64,000 nucleotides of DNA from Bordetella petrii (GCF_017356245.1 NZ_JAFMZZ010000001.1:1353961-1417960), one strand, 5' to 3'; shown: positions 18,695 to 28,415, numbered from the stretch's first letter. The notes: a model not told the origin generated them from the letters alone. A program made the numbers and translations.

Positions 18695-19450
18695 ATGACC
18701 GACACGATCGCAATCCTCACCGGCGCCTCGCGCGGCATTGGCGCGGCGCTGGCCCGCGGCCTGGCCCGGCCCGGCACCCGGCTGGTCACCCTGGCCCGCC
18801 GCGCCGACCCGGATCTGGCCGCGCACGCCCAGGCCCAGGGCGCCGAGCTGGAGCAGATCCAGGTCGACCTGTCCGACCTGCAGGCGGCGGCGCAGGTGGC
18901 CCAGCGCATCGGCGCGGCCCTGCCGCGCGACGCCCGCCGCTACCTGCTGATCAACAACGCCGGCACCGTGCAGCCCGTGGCCGCCGCCCAGGCGCTGGCC
19001 GACGGCCCCGCCATCGCCGCGGCGTTCAACCTGAATGTGTCCGCCGTCATGCTGCTCACCGCGCATTTCGCGGCGGCCGTCCAGGGCCTGCAAGCCGAAC
19101 GCCGGGTGCTGAACATCTCGTCGGGCGCCGGCCGCAATCCCAATGCCGGCTGGGGCGTGTACTGCGCCACCAAGGCCGCGCTCGACATGTATACCCGCGT
19201 GTTCAACCAGGAACAGGGCGCCGCCGGCGTGCGCGCCGTGGCCCTGGCGCCCGGCATCGTCGACACCGGCATGCAGGAAACCATCCGCGCCAGCGACCCG
19301 GCCAGCTTCCCCGCGCTGGCCAAATTCCAGGAATTTCACGCCACCGGCAAACTGGCCGCGCCCGCCGCCGTGGCGGCCCGCATCCTGTCCTACCTCGACC
19401 GCGACGACTTCGGCACCACCGAAATCGACGACATCCGCAATTACGACTGA
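18695..19450 (+). CDS. SDR family NAD(P)-dependent oxidoreductase
   Basis: Short-chain dehydrogenase of 251 residues with a Rossmann fold. It shows the cofactor motif TGASRGIGAA, the NNAG motif (LLINNAGTV), active-site Ser in NISSGAG and the catalytic YCATK (YxxxK). The overall layout with an FNLNVSAVMLLTAHF helix recalls sepiapterin/benzil reductase-like members, and the ASRG fingerprint suggests NADP(H). The natural substrate is unknown. Located between prfB (52 bp upstream) and lysS (6 bp downstream), so it is probably transcribed with lysS. Confidence 0.88.
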   Translation: MTDTIAILTGASRGIGAALARGLARPGTRLVTLARRADPDLAAHAQAQGAELEQIQVDLSDLQAAAQVAQRIGAALPRDARRYLLINNAGTVQPVAAAQALADGPAIAAAFNLNVSAVMLLTAHFAAAVQGLQAERRVLNISSGAGRNPNAGWGVYCATKAALDMYTRVFNQEQGAAGVRAVALAPGIVDTGMQETIRASDPASFPALAKFQEFHATGKLAAPAAVAARILSYLDRDDFGTTEIDDIRNYD

Positions 19451-19456
19451 CCCACC

Positions 19457-20977
19457 ATGACCGACCACTCGCCCGCCCCGGCCGCCCAGGATGAAAACCG
19501 CTTGATCGCCGAACGGCGCGCCAAGCTGTCCAAACTGCGCGAAGCCGGCGTTGCGTATCCCAACGACTTCGTCCCGGATGCGCACGCCGCCGACCTGCAT
19601 CGCCAATATGGCGAACAAGACCAGGAAGCCCTGGCCGCCGCCGGCGCGCAGGTCAAAGTCGCGGGCCGCATGATGCTCAAGCGCGTGATGGGCAAGGCCA
19701 GCTTCGCCACCGTGCAAGACGGCAGCGGCCGCATCCAGATCTACCTCGACCGCGGCACCCTGGGCGACGAGGCCTATGCCGCGTTCAAGCAGTGGGACAT
19801 CGGCGACATCATCGCCATCGAGGGGTCGGTATTCAAGACCAACAAAGGCGAGCTCTCGGTGCACGCCGCCACGGCGCGCCTGCTGTCGAAGTCGCTGCGC
19901 CCCCTGCCCGACAAGTTCCACGGCGTGGCCGACCAGGAACTGCGCTACCGCCAACGCTACGTCGACCTCATCATGACCGAGGCCACGCGCCGCACCTTCG
20001 AGGCGCGCAGCAAGGCCGTGGGCAGCATCCGCCAGGTCATGCTCGACGCCGGCTTCCTCGAAGTCGAAACGCCCATGCTGCACCCCATTCCGGGCGGCGC
20101 TGCGGCCAAGCCGTTCGTCACGCACCACAATGCGCTCGACATGGAAATGTTCCTGCGCATCGCTCCCGAGCTCTACCTGAAGCGGCTGATCGTGGGCGGG
20201 TTCGAGCGCGTCTTCGAGATCAACCGCAACTTCCGCAACGAAGGCGTCAGCCCGCGGCACAACCCCGAATTCACCATGATGGAGTTCTACGCAGCCTACG
20301 CGGACTACCGCTGGCTGATGGACTTCACCGAACACGTCCTGCGCCAGGCGGCCATTGCCGCCACCGGCAGCGCGGTGCTCACCTACCAGGAACGCGAACT
20401 CGACCTGTCGCGGCCGTTCGATCGCCTGACCATCTGCGAAGCCATCCTGAAATACGCCCCGGGCTATACCCAGGCCCAGCTCGACGACGCCGATTTCGTG
20501 CGCGCCGAGCTGAAGAAGCTGGGCGCCGACGTCGCCGGTCCGGTGCTGGCGCGCGCCGGCCTGGGCGCCCTGCAGCTTGCCCTGTTCGAAGAAACCGCCG
20601 AAGCCCGGCTCTGGAACCCCACCTACATCATCGATTACCCGGTCGAGGTCTCGCCGCTGGCCCGCGCCTCGGACACGCGCCCCGGCATCACCGAGCGCTT
20701 CGAGCTCTTCATGACCGGCCGTGAAATCGCCAACGGCTTCTCCGAGCTGAACGACCCCGAAGACCAGGCCGAGCGCTTCCGCGCCCAGGTCGAGGCCAAG
20801 GACGCCGGCGACGAAGAAGCCATGTATTTCGACGCCGACTACATCCGCGCCCTTGAATACGGCATGCCGCCCACCGGCGGTTGCGGCATCGGCATCGATC
20901 GCCTGGTCATGCTGCTGACCGACAGCCCCAGCATCCGCGACGTCATCCTGTTCCCGCACCTGCGGCGCGAAGACTGA
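19457..20977 (+). CDS. lysS: Lysyl-tRNA synthetase, class II
   Basis: Charges tRNA-Lys with lysine. The 506-residue chain has an N-terminal OB anticodon-binding domain (about 60-180) and a class II catalytic core: motif 2 in [18 protein letters not shown] and motif 3 in [13 protein letters not shown]. The sequence is complete, with length matching bacterial LysRS. Its ATG lies 6 bp after the SDR stop. Confidence 0.97.
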   Translation: MTDHSPAPAAQDENRLIAERRAKLSKLREAGVAYPNDFVPDAHAADLHRQYGEQDQEALAAAGAQVKVAGRMMLKRVMGKASFATVQDGSGRIQIYLDRGTLGDEAYAAFKQWDIGDIIAIEGSVFKTNKGELSVHAATARLLSKSLRPLPDKFHGVADQELRYRQRYVDLIMTEATRRTFEARSKAVGSIRQVMLDAGFLEVETPMLHPIPGGAAAKPFVTHHNALDMEMFLRIAPELYLKRLIVGGFERVFEINRNFRNEGVSPRHNPEFTMMEFYAAYADYRWLMDFTEHVLRQAAIAATGSAVLTYQERELDLSRPFDRLTICEAILKYAPGYTQAQLDDADFVRAELKKLGADVAGPVLARAGLGALQLALFEETAEARLWNPTYIIDYPVEVSPLARASDTRPGITERFELFMTGREIANGFSELNDPEDQAERFRAQVEAKDAGDEEAMYFDADYIRALEYGMPPTGGCGIGIDRLVMLLTDSPSIRDVILFPHLRRED

Positions 20978-20995
20978 CACACGAGGCCGGCCACG

Positions 20996-21304
20996 ATGCT
21001 CGTCAAGCTGCTGGTCATCGTCGTCTTCATCGTGCTGCTGATGTACGTGGTGCTGCCCAAGCGCCGCGCGGTGCCGGCGCCGGCGCGGGCCGGCAGGCTG
21101 ACCGTCACGCTGCTGGCCTGCGCCGGCGTGCTGCTGTTCATCCTGGCGCTGTTCTGCGCCCTGCTCTGGCTGGGCGGCATATCGGGCGCGGTCGCGGGCG
21201 CCGGCGACGTGCTGGGCGGCACCGGCCTGCTGCGCATCGCCGGCCTGTTGCTGGTATTGTCGATTGTGTGCGCGATCGCCGCGCTGATGAAACGGCCGCG
21301 CTGA
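20996..21304 (+). CDS. Small membrane protein, unknown function
   Basis: A 102-residue protein with three predicted hydrophobic segments: an N-terminal helix (about residues 3-20, KLLVIVVFIVLLMYVVL), a second (about 37-62) and a C-terminal one (about 77-97) ending in a basic tail KRPR. A loop of Pro-Ala and basic residues follows helix 1. I do not recognise a family. It begins 18 bp after lysS and is the last gene of the rightward run, converging with the methylglyoxal synthase-like gene 19 bp on. Confidence 0.7.
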   Translation: MLVKLLVIVVFIVLLMYVVLPKRRAVPAPARAGRLTVTLLACAGVLLFILALFCALLWLGGISGAVAGAGDVLGGTGLLRIAGLLLVLSIVCAIAALMKRPR

Positions 21305-21323
21305 GCGCGCGGCCGCGGGCGCC

Positions 21324-22211
21324 TCAAGCGCCGCGCAACTCCATGGCCTGGGCCCAGCGCCTTGCCACCGACGGCGACGTGGCGCACACCGCCGATCTGG
21401 TCACCACCCGCACCGCGCGCTCGAGCAGCTGGATATCGGCTTCGTGCTGGCGCGCCACATGCGGATCTTCAAAGAAGATCACCCGCTGGCATTGATGTTC
21501 CAGCACCAGTTCGGCGATCTGGGCGTCGCCGCCCAGCGGCCCGCTCAGGTAGCGCTGCACCCAGGGCTGGCCTGCCGGCCAGCCGCGCGACCAGGCCATC
21601 TCGTTCAGGCGCGCGCCGGTGGTGCCGGTGGCCACGCGCCGCGCAAACTGCGACAGCAGGTCGAAGTGATCGGACGCGAACGCCACCATCTGGTCTTTGA
21701 GCGCGTCGTGCGAAATCAGCGCCAGGGTCTGGCGGTCGAAATCGAACAGACGCGCCACCGACGCATCGGGCGCCAGCCTGGCATGCAACCGCTCGACTTC
21801 CATCCATTCGATGGCGCCCGCCAGCGTCGAAATAAAGGGGCGCCCGTGCGTTATGCACTGGCGCTTCAGCGCCAGTGCCTCGGGAAATATGGACGACGGA
21901 TCGACCGGATCGATCAGGTAGATGGCGCCATCGAACGGCGCGTCGCCGTCACGACCCTCGGTGACCCGCGCCACCAGCTTCATCAGGCCGCCTTCGCGGC
22001 CATACGGATAGCGAATCAGGCCCGGATAGCCCTGCAGCATGCCCTCGCGCACGATGGCGTCATGGGTGCGCCCCACCGTATGCAGCTGGATGCCCAGTTC
22101 GCGGATTGCCGGAGAGCTGGCCCGCAGCCACTCGAACAGCACCGCATCGGGCGTTTCGTGATGCAGGCGGTTGGCCGCCAGGCCGAAGCGCAGGCGCGCG
22201 GAGCTGGCCAT
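21324..22211 (-). CDS. Two-domain methylglyoxal synthase-like protein
   Basis: A 295-residue protein with two methylglyoxal-synthase-fold halves. The C-terminal half (about 160-290) carries every key residue of MgsA, the enzyme making methylglyoxal from dihydroxyacetone phosphate: SHDALK (H168, D169, K172), the phosphate loop TGTTG (195-199), SGPLGGD (D229), FFEDP (D249) and HEAD (H256, D259). The N-terminal half (about 7-140) follows the same pattern with YLIDPVDPSS but lacks the His-Asp and Gly-Gly-Asp residues, so it looks degenerate and perhaps regulatory. Its ATG is 3 bp after iscX, at the end of the isc operon. A classic MgsA has ~150 residues. Confidence 0.8.
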   Translation of the reverse strand: MASSARLRFGLAANRLHHETPDAVLFEWLRASSPAIRELGIQLHTVGRTHDAIVREGMLQGYPGLIRYPYGREGGLMKLVARVTEGRDGDAPFDGAIYLIDPVDPSSIFPEALALKRQCITHGRPFISTLAGAIEWMEVERLHARLAPDASVARLFDFDRQTLALISHDALKDQMVAFASDHFDLLSQFARRVATGTTGARLNEMAWSRGWPAGQPWVQRYLSGPLGGDAQIAELVLEHQCQRVIFFEDPHVARQHEADIQLLERAVRVVTRSAVCATSPSVARRWAQAMELRGA

Positions 22212-22214
22212 GGC

Positions 22215-22409
22215 TCAAGCCGCCTCGTCGATCCAGGCCATCTGGATGGCCTCGAGGATTTTTTCTCCGCTGCGGGCGGGATCGTCGTCGAAGCCGGGCA
22301 AGGCAATGACCCACTCGCGCAATTGCATAAAGCGCACTGTGTTCGGGTCCACGTCAGGATGCGCATCGACCAGCGCGGCGGCAATGTCGTATGTGTCGAC
22401 CCACTTCAT
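22215..22409 (-). CDS. iscX: Fe-S assembly protein IscX
   Basis: Small acidic protein (64 residues, normal length) that binds IscS and iron and modulates cluster synthesis speed. The WVDTYDIAAALVDAHPD start with the RFMQLREWVIALPGFDDDP segment is typical. Its start codon shares bases with the stop region of fdx, and the next gene begins 3 bp downstream, indicating coupled translation within the isc operon. Confidence 0.93.
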   Translation of the reverse strand: MKWVDTYDIAAALVDAHPDVDPNTVRFMQLREWVIALPGFDDDPARSGEKILEAIQMAWIDEAA

Positions 22410-22750
22410 CAGTGTTCCTCTTTGGCGTGGTTGATGGTGTACTTAGGAATCTCGACGGTCAGGTCGGCATCGGCCACCAGGGCCTGGCACGACAGGCGCG
22501 ATGTCGAGCTGAGGCCCCAGGCCTTGTCCAGCAGGTCTTCTTCGTCGTCGGTGGCGTCGTCCAGCGAATTGAAGCCTTCGCGCACGATGACATGACAGGT
22601 CGTGCAGGCGCACGACAGTTCACAGGCATGCTCGATCTCGATGTGGTTGTCGAGCAGCACGCGGCAGATGGATGTTCCGCGCGGCGCGTCTTCGATCACG
22701 GCGCCTTCGGGGCACACGTCCGGATGAGGCAGTACAGTCAGTTTGGGCAT
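22409..22750 (-). CDS. fdx: ISC system [2Fe-2S] ferredoxin
   Basis: Adrenodoxin-type ferredoxin of 113 residues that supplies electrons for cluster assembly on IscU. Cluster ligands are in CELSCACTTCHV (three of the four cysteines, spaced C-x5-C-x2-C with an extra Cys) and RLSCQAL (the fourth). The stop overlaps the iscX start by one base. Located downstream of hscA as in the usual isc operon. Confidence 0.95.
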   Translation of the reverse strand: MPKLTVLPHPDVCPEGAVIEDAPRGTSICRVLLDNHIEIEHACELSCACTTCHVIVREGFNSLDDATDDEEDLLDKAWGLSSTSRLSCQALVADADLTVEIPKYTINHAKEEH

Positions 22751-22767
22751 TCTTTCGGGCGGTTCGA

Positions 22768-24630
22768 TCAGGCGATTTCGTCCAGTTTACGGCCGGCCAG
22801 GGCCGCGCGGATGCCGCGGTCCATGCGCCGGGCGGCAAAGTCTTCCGTGGCCGCCGACAGGGCCTGCACGGCAGCGTGCACAGCCTCGGTATCGTCGGCG
22901 TCCTGGGCGGCGGCGGCCGCCTGCAGGCGCTCGTCGACCAGGCGGCGCTCATCGGCGTCGAGCAGGTCGCCGTCGGCCGCCAGCGCCGCGCGCACCGATT
23001 CGACCAGCTGGCGCGCCTCGACCTGCTGCTCGCGCAGCATGCGGGCCCGCGCGTCGCTGTCGGCCTGCGCCACGCTGTCGGCCAGCATGCGCGTGATTTC
23101 ATCGTCGGACAGGCCGTACGAAGGCTTGACCGACACGGCCGCCTCGACGCCGGTGCTTTGTTCACGGGCCGTGACGCTGAGCAGGCCGTCGGCATCCACC
23201 TGGAAAGTCACGCGGATGCGCGCCGCCCCCGCCACCATTGGTGGAATGCCGCGCAGTTCGAAGCGCGCCAGCGAACGGCAGTCGGACACCAGCTCGCGCT
23301 CGCCCTGCACCACGTGCACGCTCATGGCGCCCTGGCCGTCTTTGAACGTGGTGAACTCCTGCGCGCGCGCCACCGGAATGGTGCTGTTGCGGGGAATGAT
23401 GCGCTCGACCAGCCCGCCCATGGTTTCCAGGCCCAGCGATAGCGGAATGACATCCAGCAGCAGCCAGTCTTCGCCAGGCAGGCGATTGCCCGCCAGCAGG
23501 TTGGCCTGCAAGGCGGCGCCCAGCGCCACCACCTGGTCGGGGTCCAGGTCGACCAGCGGCTCGGTGCCGAACAGCTCGCCCACGGCCCGGCGGATCACCG
23601 GCATGCGCGTGGCGCCGCCCACCATCACCACGCCGTTGATGTCGGCAATCGCCAGCCCGGCGTCGCGCAGCGCGGTCCGGGCCCGGTCGAGGGTGCGGCG
23701 CACCAGCGGCTCGGCCAGTTGTTCGAATTGCGCCTGCGTCAGGGTCAGGTCGAGTTCGCGGCCATCCTGCAGTGCGGCGCGCAGCGGCGCGGAAGGCGCC
23801 TGCGACAGCGCTTCGCGGGCGGCACGCGCCGCCACCAGCACCGTGCGCCGGTCGGCCGGCGCCAGCGGCGCCTCGCCCAGCGAGGCGCGTGCGAATTCGC
23901 TGATGGCCCAGTCGAAATCGTCGCCGCCCAGCGCCGTATCGCCGCCCGTGGCGACGACCTCGAACACGCCCTTGGTCAGGCGCAGGATGGACACGTCGAA
24001 GGTGCCGCCGCCCAGGTCGTAGACGGCGTAAACGCCTTCGGCAGCCTGGTCCAGCCCGTAGGCAATGGCGGCGGCCGTGGGCTCGTTGAGCAGGCGCAGC
24101 ACATTCAGGCCCGCCAGCCGCGCGGCGTCGCGCGTGGCCTGGCGCTGCGCATCGTCGAAATAGGCGGGCACGGTGATGACGGCGCCGACCAGATCGTCGC
24201 CCAGCACGTCTTCGGCGCGCTGGCGCAGCACCGCCAGGATCTGCGCCGAGACTTCCACCGGGCTGAGCTCGCCCTGCACGGTGCGCAGCCGCACCATGCC
24301 GGGCGCATCGACGAACTCGTACGGCGCCCCGCTGGCAAGCGCCTCGTCCAGCGAGCGCCCCATGAAGCGCTTGACCGACACCACGGTATTGAAGGGGTCG
24401 GCAGCCTGCTGCGCCAGCGCCTGCCGGCCGATGGCCACCTTGCCGTCTGCGAAATAACGCACCGCGGACGGCAGCAGCGGCTGCCCCTCGGCATCGGGCA
24501 GCACTTCCGGCGTGCTGCTGCGCACCGCGGCCACCAGGGAATTGGTCGTGCCCAGGTCGATGCCCACCGCCAGCTTGCGCTGGTGCGGCGCGGGCGATTC
24601 GCCGGGCTCGGAAATCTGCAATAAGGCCAT
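22768..24630 (-). CDS. hscA: Fe-S assembly Hsp70 chaperone HscA
   Basis: Specialised Hsp70 that, with HscB, releases the cluster from IscU to acceptor proteins. Length 620 residues, close to E. coli HscA. Motifs include the nucleotide-site [12 protein letters not shown], the second phosphate loop [12 protein letters not shown] and [11 protein letters not shown], then the substrate-binding domain. The frame extends upstream 36 codons into hscB; the ATG giving [10 protein letters not shown] was chosen because MALLQI is the standard HscA start. Confidence 0.96.
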   Translation of the reverse strand: MALLQISEPGESPAPHQRKLAVGIDLGTTNSLVAAVRSSTPEVLPDAEGQPLLPSAVRYFADGKVAIGRQALAQQAADPFNTVVSVKRFMGRSLDEALASGAPYEFVDAPGMVRLRTVQGELSPVEVSAQILAVLRQRAEDVLGDDLVGAVITVPAYFDDAQRQATRDAARLAGLNVLRLLNEPTAAAIAYGLDQAAEGVYAVYDLGGGTFDVSILRLTKGVFEVVATGGDTALGGDDFDWAISEFARASLGEAPLAPADRRTVLVAARAAREALSQAPSAPLRAALQDGRELDLTLTQAQFEQLAEPLVRRTLDRARTALRDAGLAIADINGVVMVGGATRMPVIRRAVGELFGTEPLVDLDPDQVVALGAALQANLLAGNRLPGEDWLLLDVIPLSLGLETMGGLVERIIPRNSTIPVARAQEFTTFKDGQGAMSVHVVQGERELVSDCRSLARFELRGIPPMVAGAARIRVTFQVDADGLLSVTAREQSTGVEAAVSVKPSYGLSDDEITRMLADSVAQADSDARARMLREQQVEARQLVESVRAALAADGDLLDADERRLVDERLQAAAAAQDADDTEAVHAAVQALSAATEDFAARRMDRGIRAALAGRKLDEIA

Positions 24631-24688
24631 GATTATGCTTCGGGTCGTAAAGCGGAGTAGCGGCGCGGCATGGAGCTGGCGCGCCGGG

Positions 24689-25201
24689 CTAGCCGGCCGG
24701 GCTGGCAGCCGCCAGCTCTTGCGCCAGTTTTTCGACAAACATCCATTCGCGCACCTTCTTGCCGGCGGCGGCGTAGTCGTGGCGCTGGTCGAGCAGCGTG
24801 GTCAGGGTGTCGTGCATCTGCCGGCGCGCGTCGCCGAGCTCGGCCTGCAGTTCGGCAAACACGGCGGCATCGTCGCGCGCGTCGTCCAGCATTTCGCGCC
24901 ACTGCATCTGCTGCATCAGGAAAGCCGGTTCCATGGCGGTGTTGCTTTCGGTTTGCAAGTCCACCCCCGCCTGCTCGCACAGATAGCGCGCCCGCAACAG
25001 CGGGTCGCGCAGCTGCCGGTAGGCTTCGTTGGCGCGCGCCGACCATTGCATGGCGACGCGGCGCTCGGCCGGGCTGGCGGTGGCATAGCGGTCGGGATGC
25101 ACCTGGGCCGCCACGGCCCGCCAGGCGCGTTCGAGCGCCTGGGCATCGATATCGAACCGCGCGGGCAGGCCGAACAGGCTGAAATGGTCGTCCGCGGCCA
25201 A
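24689..25201 (-). CDS. hscB: Co-chaperone HscB
   Basis: J-domain partner of HscA that delivers IscU. The 170-residue protein has an N-terminal J domain starting [14 protein letters not shown] with the HPDRYA motif (HPD), and a C-terminal three-helix bundle that binds IscU. It starts 3 bp after the iscA stop and is followed 58 bp later by hscA. Confidence 0.95.
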   Translation of the reverse strand: MAADDHFSLFGLPARFDIDAQALERAWRAVAAQVHPDRYATASPAERRVAMQWSARANEAYRQLRDPLLRARYLCEQAGVDLQTESNTAMEPAFLMQQMQWREMLDDARDDAAVFAELQAELGDARRQMHDTLTTLLDQRHDYAAAGKKVREWMFVEKLAQELAAASPAG

Positions 25202-25204
25202 AAC

Positions 25205-25528
25205 CTACACCGTGAACGACTCGCCGCAGCCGCAGGTCGCCTTTTCGTTGGGGTTGCGGAACTTGAAACCTTCGTTCAGGCCTTCGCGCGCGTAGTCGAG
25301 CTCGGTGCCGTCCAGGTAGGCGAAACTCTTGGGGTCTACGAATACCTTGACGCCAAAGCTCTCGAAGACCATGTCTTCGGGCGTGGGATCATCCACGTAC
25401 TCGAGCTTGTAGGCCATGCCCGAGCATCCAGTGGTGCGCACGCCCAGCCGCAGGCCCACGCCCTTGCCGCGCTTTTGCAGGTAGCGTCCGATGTGCGAAG
25501 CCGCCTGTTGGGTCAGGGTAACGGACAT
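25205..25528 (-). CDS. iscA: Fe-S cluster A-type carrier IscA
   Basis: A-type carrier moving clusters to target proteins. It has 107 residues and the three conserved cysteines: TTGCSG and CGCGES near the C-terminus. Start is [10 protein letters not shown], one base apart from the iscU stop; the longer frame would overlap iscU. Standard position between iscU and hscB. Confidence 0.96.
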   Translation of the reverse strand: MSVTLTQQAASHIGRYLQKRGKGVGLRLGVRTTGCSGMAYKLEYVDDPTPEDMVFESFGVKVFVDPKSFAYLDGTELDYAREGLNEGFKFRNPNEKATCGCGESFTV

Positions 25529-25529
25529 A

Positions 25530-25958
25530 TCAGTTCGCCGCCGCGACCGCCACGGTTTCGGCCTGGGCATCGGCCGGCGCCGCGTGCTTGTCCTTGTAGT
25601 CTTGCACCGCCGCCTTGATGGCGTCTTCGGCCAGGATCGAGCAGTGGATTTTCACGGGCGGCAGGGCCAGTTCTTCGGCGATCTGGGTATTGCGGATGTT
25701 CAGCGCTTCGTCCAGCGTCTTGCCCTTGACCCATTCGGTAACCAGCGAGCTCGACGCGATGGCCGAGCCGCAGCCGTAGGTCTTGAAGCGCGCGTCTTCG
25801 ATGACGCCCGACTCGCTGACCTTGATCTGCAGCTTCATCACGTCGCCGCAAGCCGGCGCGCCGACCATGCCGGTACCCACCGATTCGTCGCCCTTGTCGA
25901 ACGAGCCGACGTTGCGCGGGTTTTCGTAGTGATCCAGAACTTTGTTGCTGTATGCCAT
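25530..25958 (-). CDS. iscU: Fe-S cluster scaffold IscU
   Basis: Scaffold on which IscS and ferredoxin build the cluster. The three ligand cysteines are in APACGDV, YGCGSAI and IHCSIL, and the HscA-binding LPPVK motif lies just before the third. At 142 residues it carries a C-terminal tail of about 14 mostly Ala/Gln/Glu/Val residues beyond the usual 128, which is odd but probably neutral. It lies 31 bp after iscS. Confidence 0.96.
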   Translation of the reverse strand: MAYSNKVLDHYENPRNVGSFDKGDESVGTGMVGAPACGDVMKLQIKVSESGVIEDARFKTYGCGSAIASSSLVTEWVKGKTLDEALNIRNTQIAEELALPPVKIHCSILAEDAIKAAVQDYKDKHAAPADAQAETVAVAAAN

Positions 25959-25989
25959 GATGTTTCTCCTGTGTCGGTCGCGCGGGCGC

Positions 25990-27201
25990 TCAGTGGGCGG
26001 CCCACTGCACGGTGTTCAGGTCGATGCCTGCCTGGGCCATTTCCCACAGCGGCGACATGTCGCGCAGTTTGCCCACGCGGCTCTTGATCAAGTCGATGGT
26101 GAAGTCGATTTCCTGTTCGGTGGTGAACCGGCCCAGGGTAAAGCGGATGGAGCTGTGCGCCAGTTCGTCGTTGCGCCCCAGGGCGCGCAGCACATACGAA
26201 GGCTCGAGGCTGGCCGAAGTGCAGGCCGAGCCGCTGGAAACGGCCAGTTCCTTGATGGCCATGATCAGCGATTCGCCTTCCACGTAGTTGAAACTGACGT
26301 TCAGGTTGTGCGGCACGCGCTGTTCAAGGCTGCCGTTCAGGTAGGTTTCCTCGATTTGCGACAGGCCCGCCCACAGGCGGTCGCGCAGCATGCGGATGCG
26401 CTCGTTCTCGGTGCCCATTTCTTCGCGGGCCAGCCGGAAGGCCTCGCCCATGCCGACGATCTGGTGCGTGGCCAGCGTGCCCGAACGGAAGCCGCGCTCG
26501 TGGCCGCCGCCGTGCATCTGCGCCTCGATGCGCACGCGCGGCTTGCGCCGCACATACAGCGCGCCGATACCCTTGGGGCCGTACGTCTTGTGGGCCGAGA
26601 ACGACATCAGGTCGACCTTGAGCTTCTGCAGGTCGATCTCGACCTTGCCCGTGGCCTGCGCCGCGTCGACATGGAACACAATGCCTTTTTCGCGGCAGAT
26701 TTCGCCCAGGGTTTCGACGTCCTGGATGACGCCGATTTCGTTGTTCACCAGCATCACCGACACCAGGATGGTATCGGGGCGCAGCGCCGCCTTGAAGGCG
26801 TCCAGGTCGATCAGGCCGTCGTCGCGTACATCCAGATAGGTCACCTCGAAGCCCTGGCGCTCGAGCTCGCGACAGGTGTCCAGCACCGCCTTGTGCTCGG
26901 TCTTGACCGTGATGATGTGCTTGCCGCGCTCGGCGTAGAAATTGGCGGCGCCCTTGATGGCCAGGTTGTCGGATTCGGTGGCGCCGGAGGTCCAGATGAT
27001 TTCGCGCGGGTCGGCATTGACCAGCTTGGCGACTTCCTGGCGGGCATTCTCGACGGCGTCTTCGGCTTCCCAGCCGAAAGCATGGCTGCGCGACGCGGGA
27101 TTGCCGAAATTGTCGTACAGCCAGGGCACCATTTTCTCGACCACGCGCGGGTCGACTGGCGTGGTGGCGGAATAATCGAGATAGATCGGGCGGGTGGTCA
27201 T
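25990..27201 (-). CDS. iscS: Cysteine desulfurase IscS
   Basis: PLP enzyme that takes sulfur from cysteine for iron-sulfur clusters and tRNA thiolation. 403 residues, class V aminotransferase fold. The PLP-lysine region is [13 protein letters not shown], and the mobile catalytic Cys loop is [20 protein letters not shown]. The N-terminus [14 protein letters not shown] is standard. Starts 16 bp after iscR. Confidence 0.97.
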   Translation of the reverse strand: MTTRPIYLDYSATTPVDPRVVEKMVPWLYDNFGNPASRSHAFGWEAEDAVENARQEVAKLVNADPREIIWTSGATESDNLAIKGAANFYAERGKHIITVKTEHKAVLDTCRELERQGFEVTYLDVRDDGLIDLDAFKAALRPDTILVSVMLVNNEIGVIQDVETLGEICREKGIVFHVDAAQATGKVEIDLQKLKVDLMSFSAHKTYGPKGIGALYVRRKPRVRIEAQMHGGGHERGFRSGTLATHQIVGMGEAFRLAREEMGTENERIRMLRDRLWAGLSQIEETYLNGSLEQRVPHNLNVSFNYVEGESLIMAIKELAVSSGSACTSASLEPSYVLRALGRNDELAHSSIRFTLGRFTTEQEIDFTIDLIKSRVGKLRDMSPLWEMAQAGIDLNTVQWAAH

Positions 27202-27217
27202 GGGTTGCTACTCCTGC

Positions 27218-27757
27218 TTATACGGTGGCGTCGGCGGCGATGGCCGGGGTAGAGGCCGAGGGGGAGCCGGCAGCGCCCCGCTCCACGCGCACGGCGGTGC
27301 AGCCCTGCGCCGCCTGGGTGGCTTCCTGCAACTGGCGCAGCCGCTGCTGGTCGACCAGATCTTGCAGGGACACGGAATCCAGGTAATCGACCATCTTGCG
27401 GTTCAGGGTGGTCCAGAGCTCGTGCGTCATGCATTTGCCCGACTTGCCGTCTTTGCCGCTGGTGCAATCGTGCTTGCCGCCGCAATTGGTGGCGTCCAGG
27501 GGTTCGTCAACCGCGAAGATGATGTCGGCGACCGTGACATTGCGGGCCAACCGGGCCAGCGAGTAGCCGCCGCCGGGGCCGCGCACGCTGTCGACCAGTT
27601 CGTGCCGGCGCAGCTTGCCGAACAGCTGCTCCAGGTAAGAAAGCGAAATATTCTGACGCTGGCTGATTGCCGCGAGAGTCACCGGACCGCTGTGCTGCCG
27701 CATGGCCAGGTCGATCATCGCGGTGACCGCGAACCGCCCTTTCGTAGTGAGCCGCAT
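27218..27757 (-). CDS. iscR: Iron-sulfur cluster regulator IscR
   Basis: Rrf2-type repressor that, with a [2Fe-2S] cluster, turns down the isc operon. 179 residues with N-terminal winged helix (SYLEQLFGKLR, SVRGPGGGYSLARL). Three Cys ligands appear as CGGKHDC followed by a third Cys in GKCMTHELW. The spacing is C-x5-C-x10-C, whereas E. coli has C-x5-C-x5-C, so five extra residues (Gly/Lys/Ser rich) are inserted in the cluster loop. A matching operator is found upstream at 27803-27827. Confidence 0.95.
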   Translation of the reverse strand: MRLTTKGRFAVTAMIDLAMRQHSGPVTLAAISQRQNISLSYLEQLFGKLRRHELVDSVRGPGGGYSLARLARNVTVADIIFAVDEPLDATNCGGKHDCTSGKDGKSGKCMTHELWTTLNRKMVDYLDSVSLQDLVDQQRLRQLQEATQAAQGCTAVRVERGAAGSPSASTPAIAADATV

Positions 27758-27802
27758 GGTGGATTCCTGTTAAAACCGGCAGGCCACCCGGCTGGGCAAC
27801 CA

Positions 27803-27827
27803 ATACCTGAGTAATTGCCTCAAGTAT
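27803..27827 (-). promoter_or_regulatory. Type 1 IscR operator over the iscR promoter
   Basis: On the minus strand the 25-base site is an imperfect inverted repeat, ATACTTGAG and CTCAGGTAT separated by GCAATTA. It agrees with the E. coli type 1 consensus at most defined positions, differing mainly at the inner CT/AG bases. It begins at the third base of a -10-like TATACT (27823-27828). A second half-similar copy, with the core CCCGAGTAAATTG, follows at about 27830-27855. Confidence 0.65.
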
Positions 27828-27864
27828 AGCAAATTCCCGAGTAAATTGCTAAGCCATCGCAGTC

Positions 27865-27893
27865 GCAAAAAACCGCGCCGTAGCGCGGTTTTT
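27865..27893 (-). terminator. Bidirectional-type rho-independent terminator
   Basis: An 8- to 10-bp stem with core AACCGCGC/GCGCGGTT and a 4-nt loop, with A-runs on the left and T-runs on the right. On the minus strand it ends the tyrosine phosphatase transcript just before the iscR promoter. Confidence 0.8.
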
Positions 27894-27923
27894 CAAGGCC
27901 TGATCGGGCCGGGGCCGGCGGGA

Positions 27924-28415
27924 TCAGGCCGCCTGGTACTGCGTGGCCCGCTTGCGGACCAGCTCAAGAACACCCTGACAGGCGTCTTCCAGGTAGTCGA
28001 GCACCTTGCCGAAGCCTTCGGGGCCGCCGTAGTAGGGATCGGGCACCGTGGCTTCTTCGAATTCGTTGGCAAAGCGCATCAGCAGCATCAGCTTGTGCTG
28101 GTAGGCCTTGGGGCATTGTTGCTGCAGCGCGGAAAGGTTGTCCCAGTCCATGGCCAGGATGAGATCGAACTCGCGGAAGTCGTCGGCCGTTACCTGGCGG
28201 GCTTCGCAATGGTTGATCTCGTAGCCGCGCTTGCGGGCGGCGGCCTGGGCGCGAGCATCGGGCGCTTCACCAATATGGTAGGCATGCGTGCCTGCGGAAT
28301 CCACGCGCACGACATCGCTCAAACCGGCATCGTTCACCAAATGGCGAAAAACGCCCTCCGCGCTTGGCGAGCGACAGATATTACCCATGCAAACGAAAAG
28401 TACCTTGGTCATCAT
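27924..28415 (-). CDS. Low molecular weight protein tyrosine phosphatase
   Basis: A 163-residue LMW-PTP with the P-loop VCMGNICRSPSAEG (C-x5-R-S) near the N-terminus and the catalytic acid in VPDPYYGG. These dephosphorylate tyrosine in signalling or capsule control, or act on other phosphoesters. The start is one of the two adjacent ATGs (28415 or 28412); the longer frame would begin upstream of the apparent -10 box (TATATT at 28442-28447), so it was rejected. Single gene, flanked by uvrB and the isc operon. Confidence 0.92.
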   Translation of the reverse strand: MMTKVLFVCMGNICRSPSAEGVFRHLVNDAGLSDVVRVDSAGTHAYHIGEAPDARAQAAARKRGYEINHCEARQVTADDFREFDLILAMDWDNLSALQQQCPKAYQHKLMLLMRFANEFEEATVPDPYYGGPEGFGKVLDYLEDACQGVLELVRKRATQYQAA

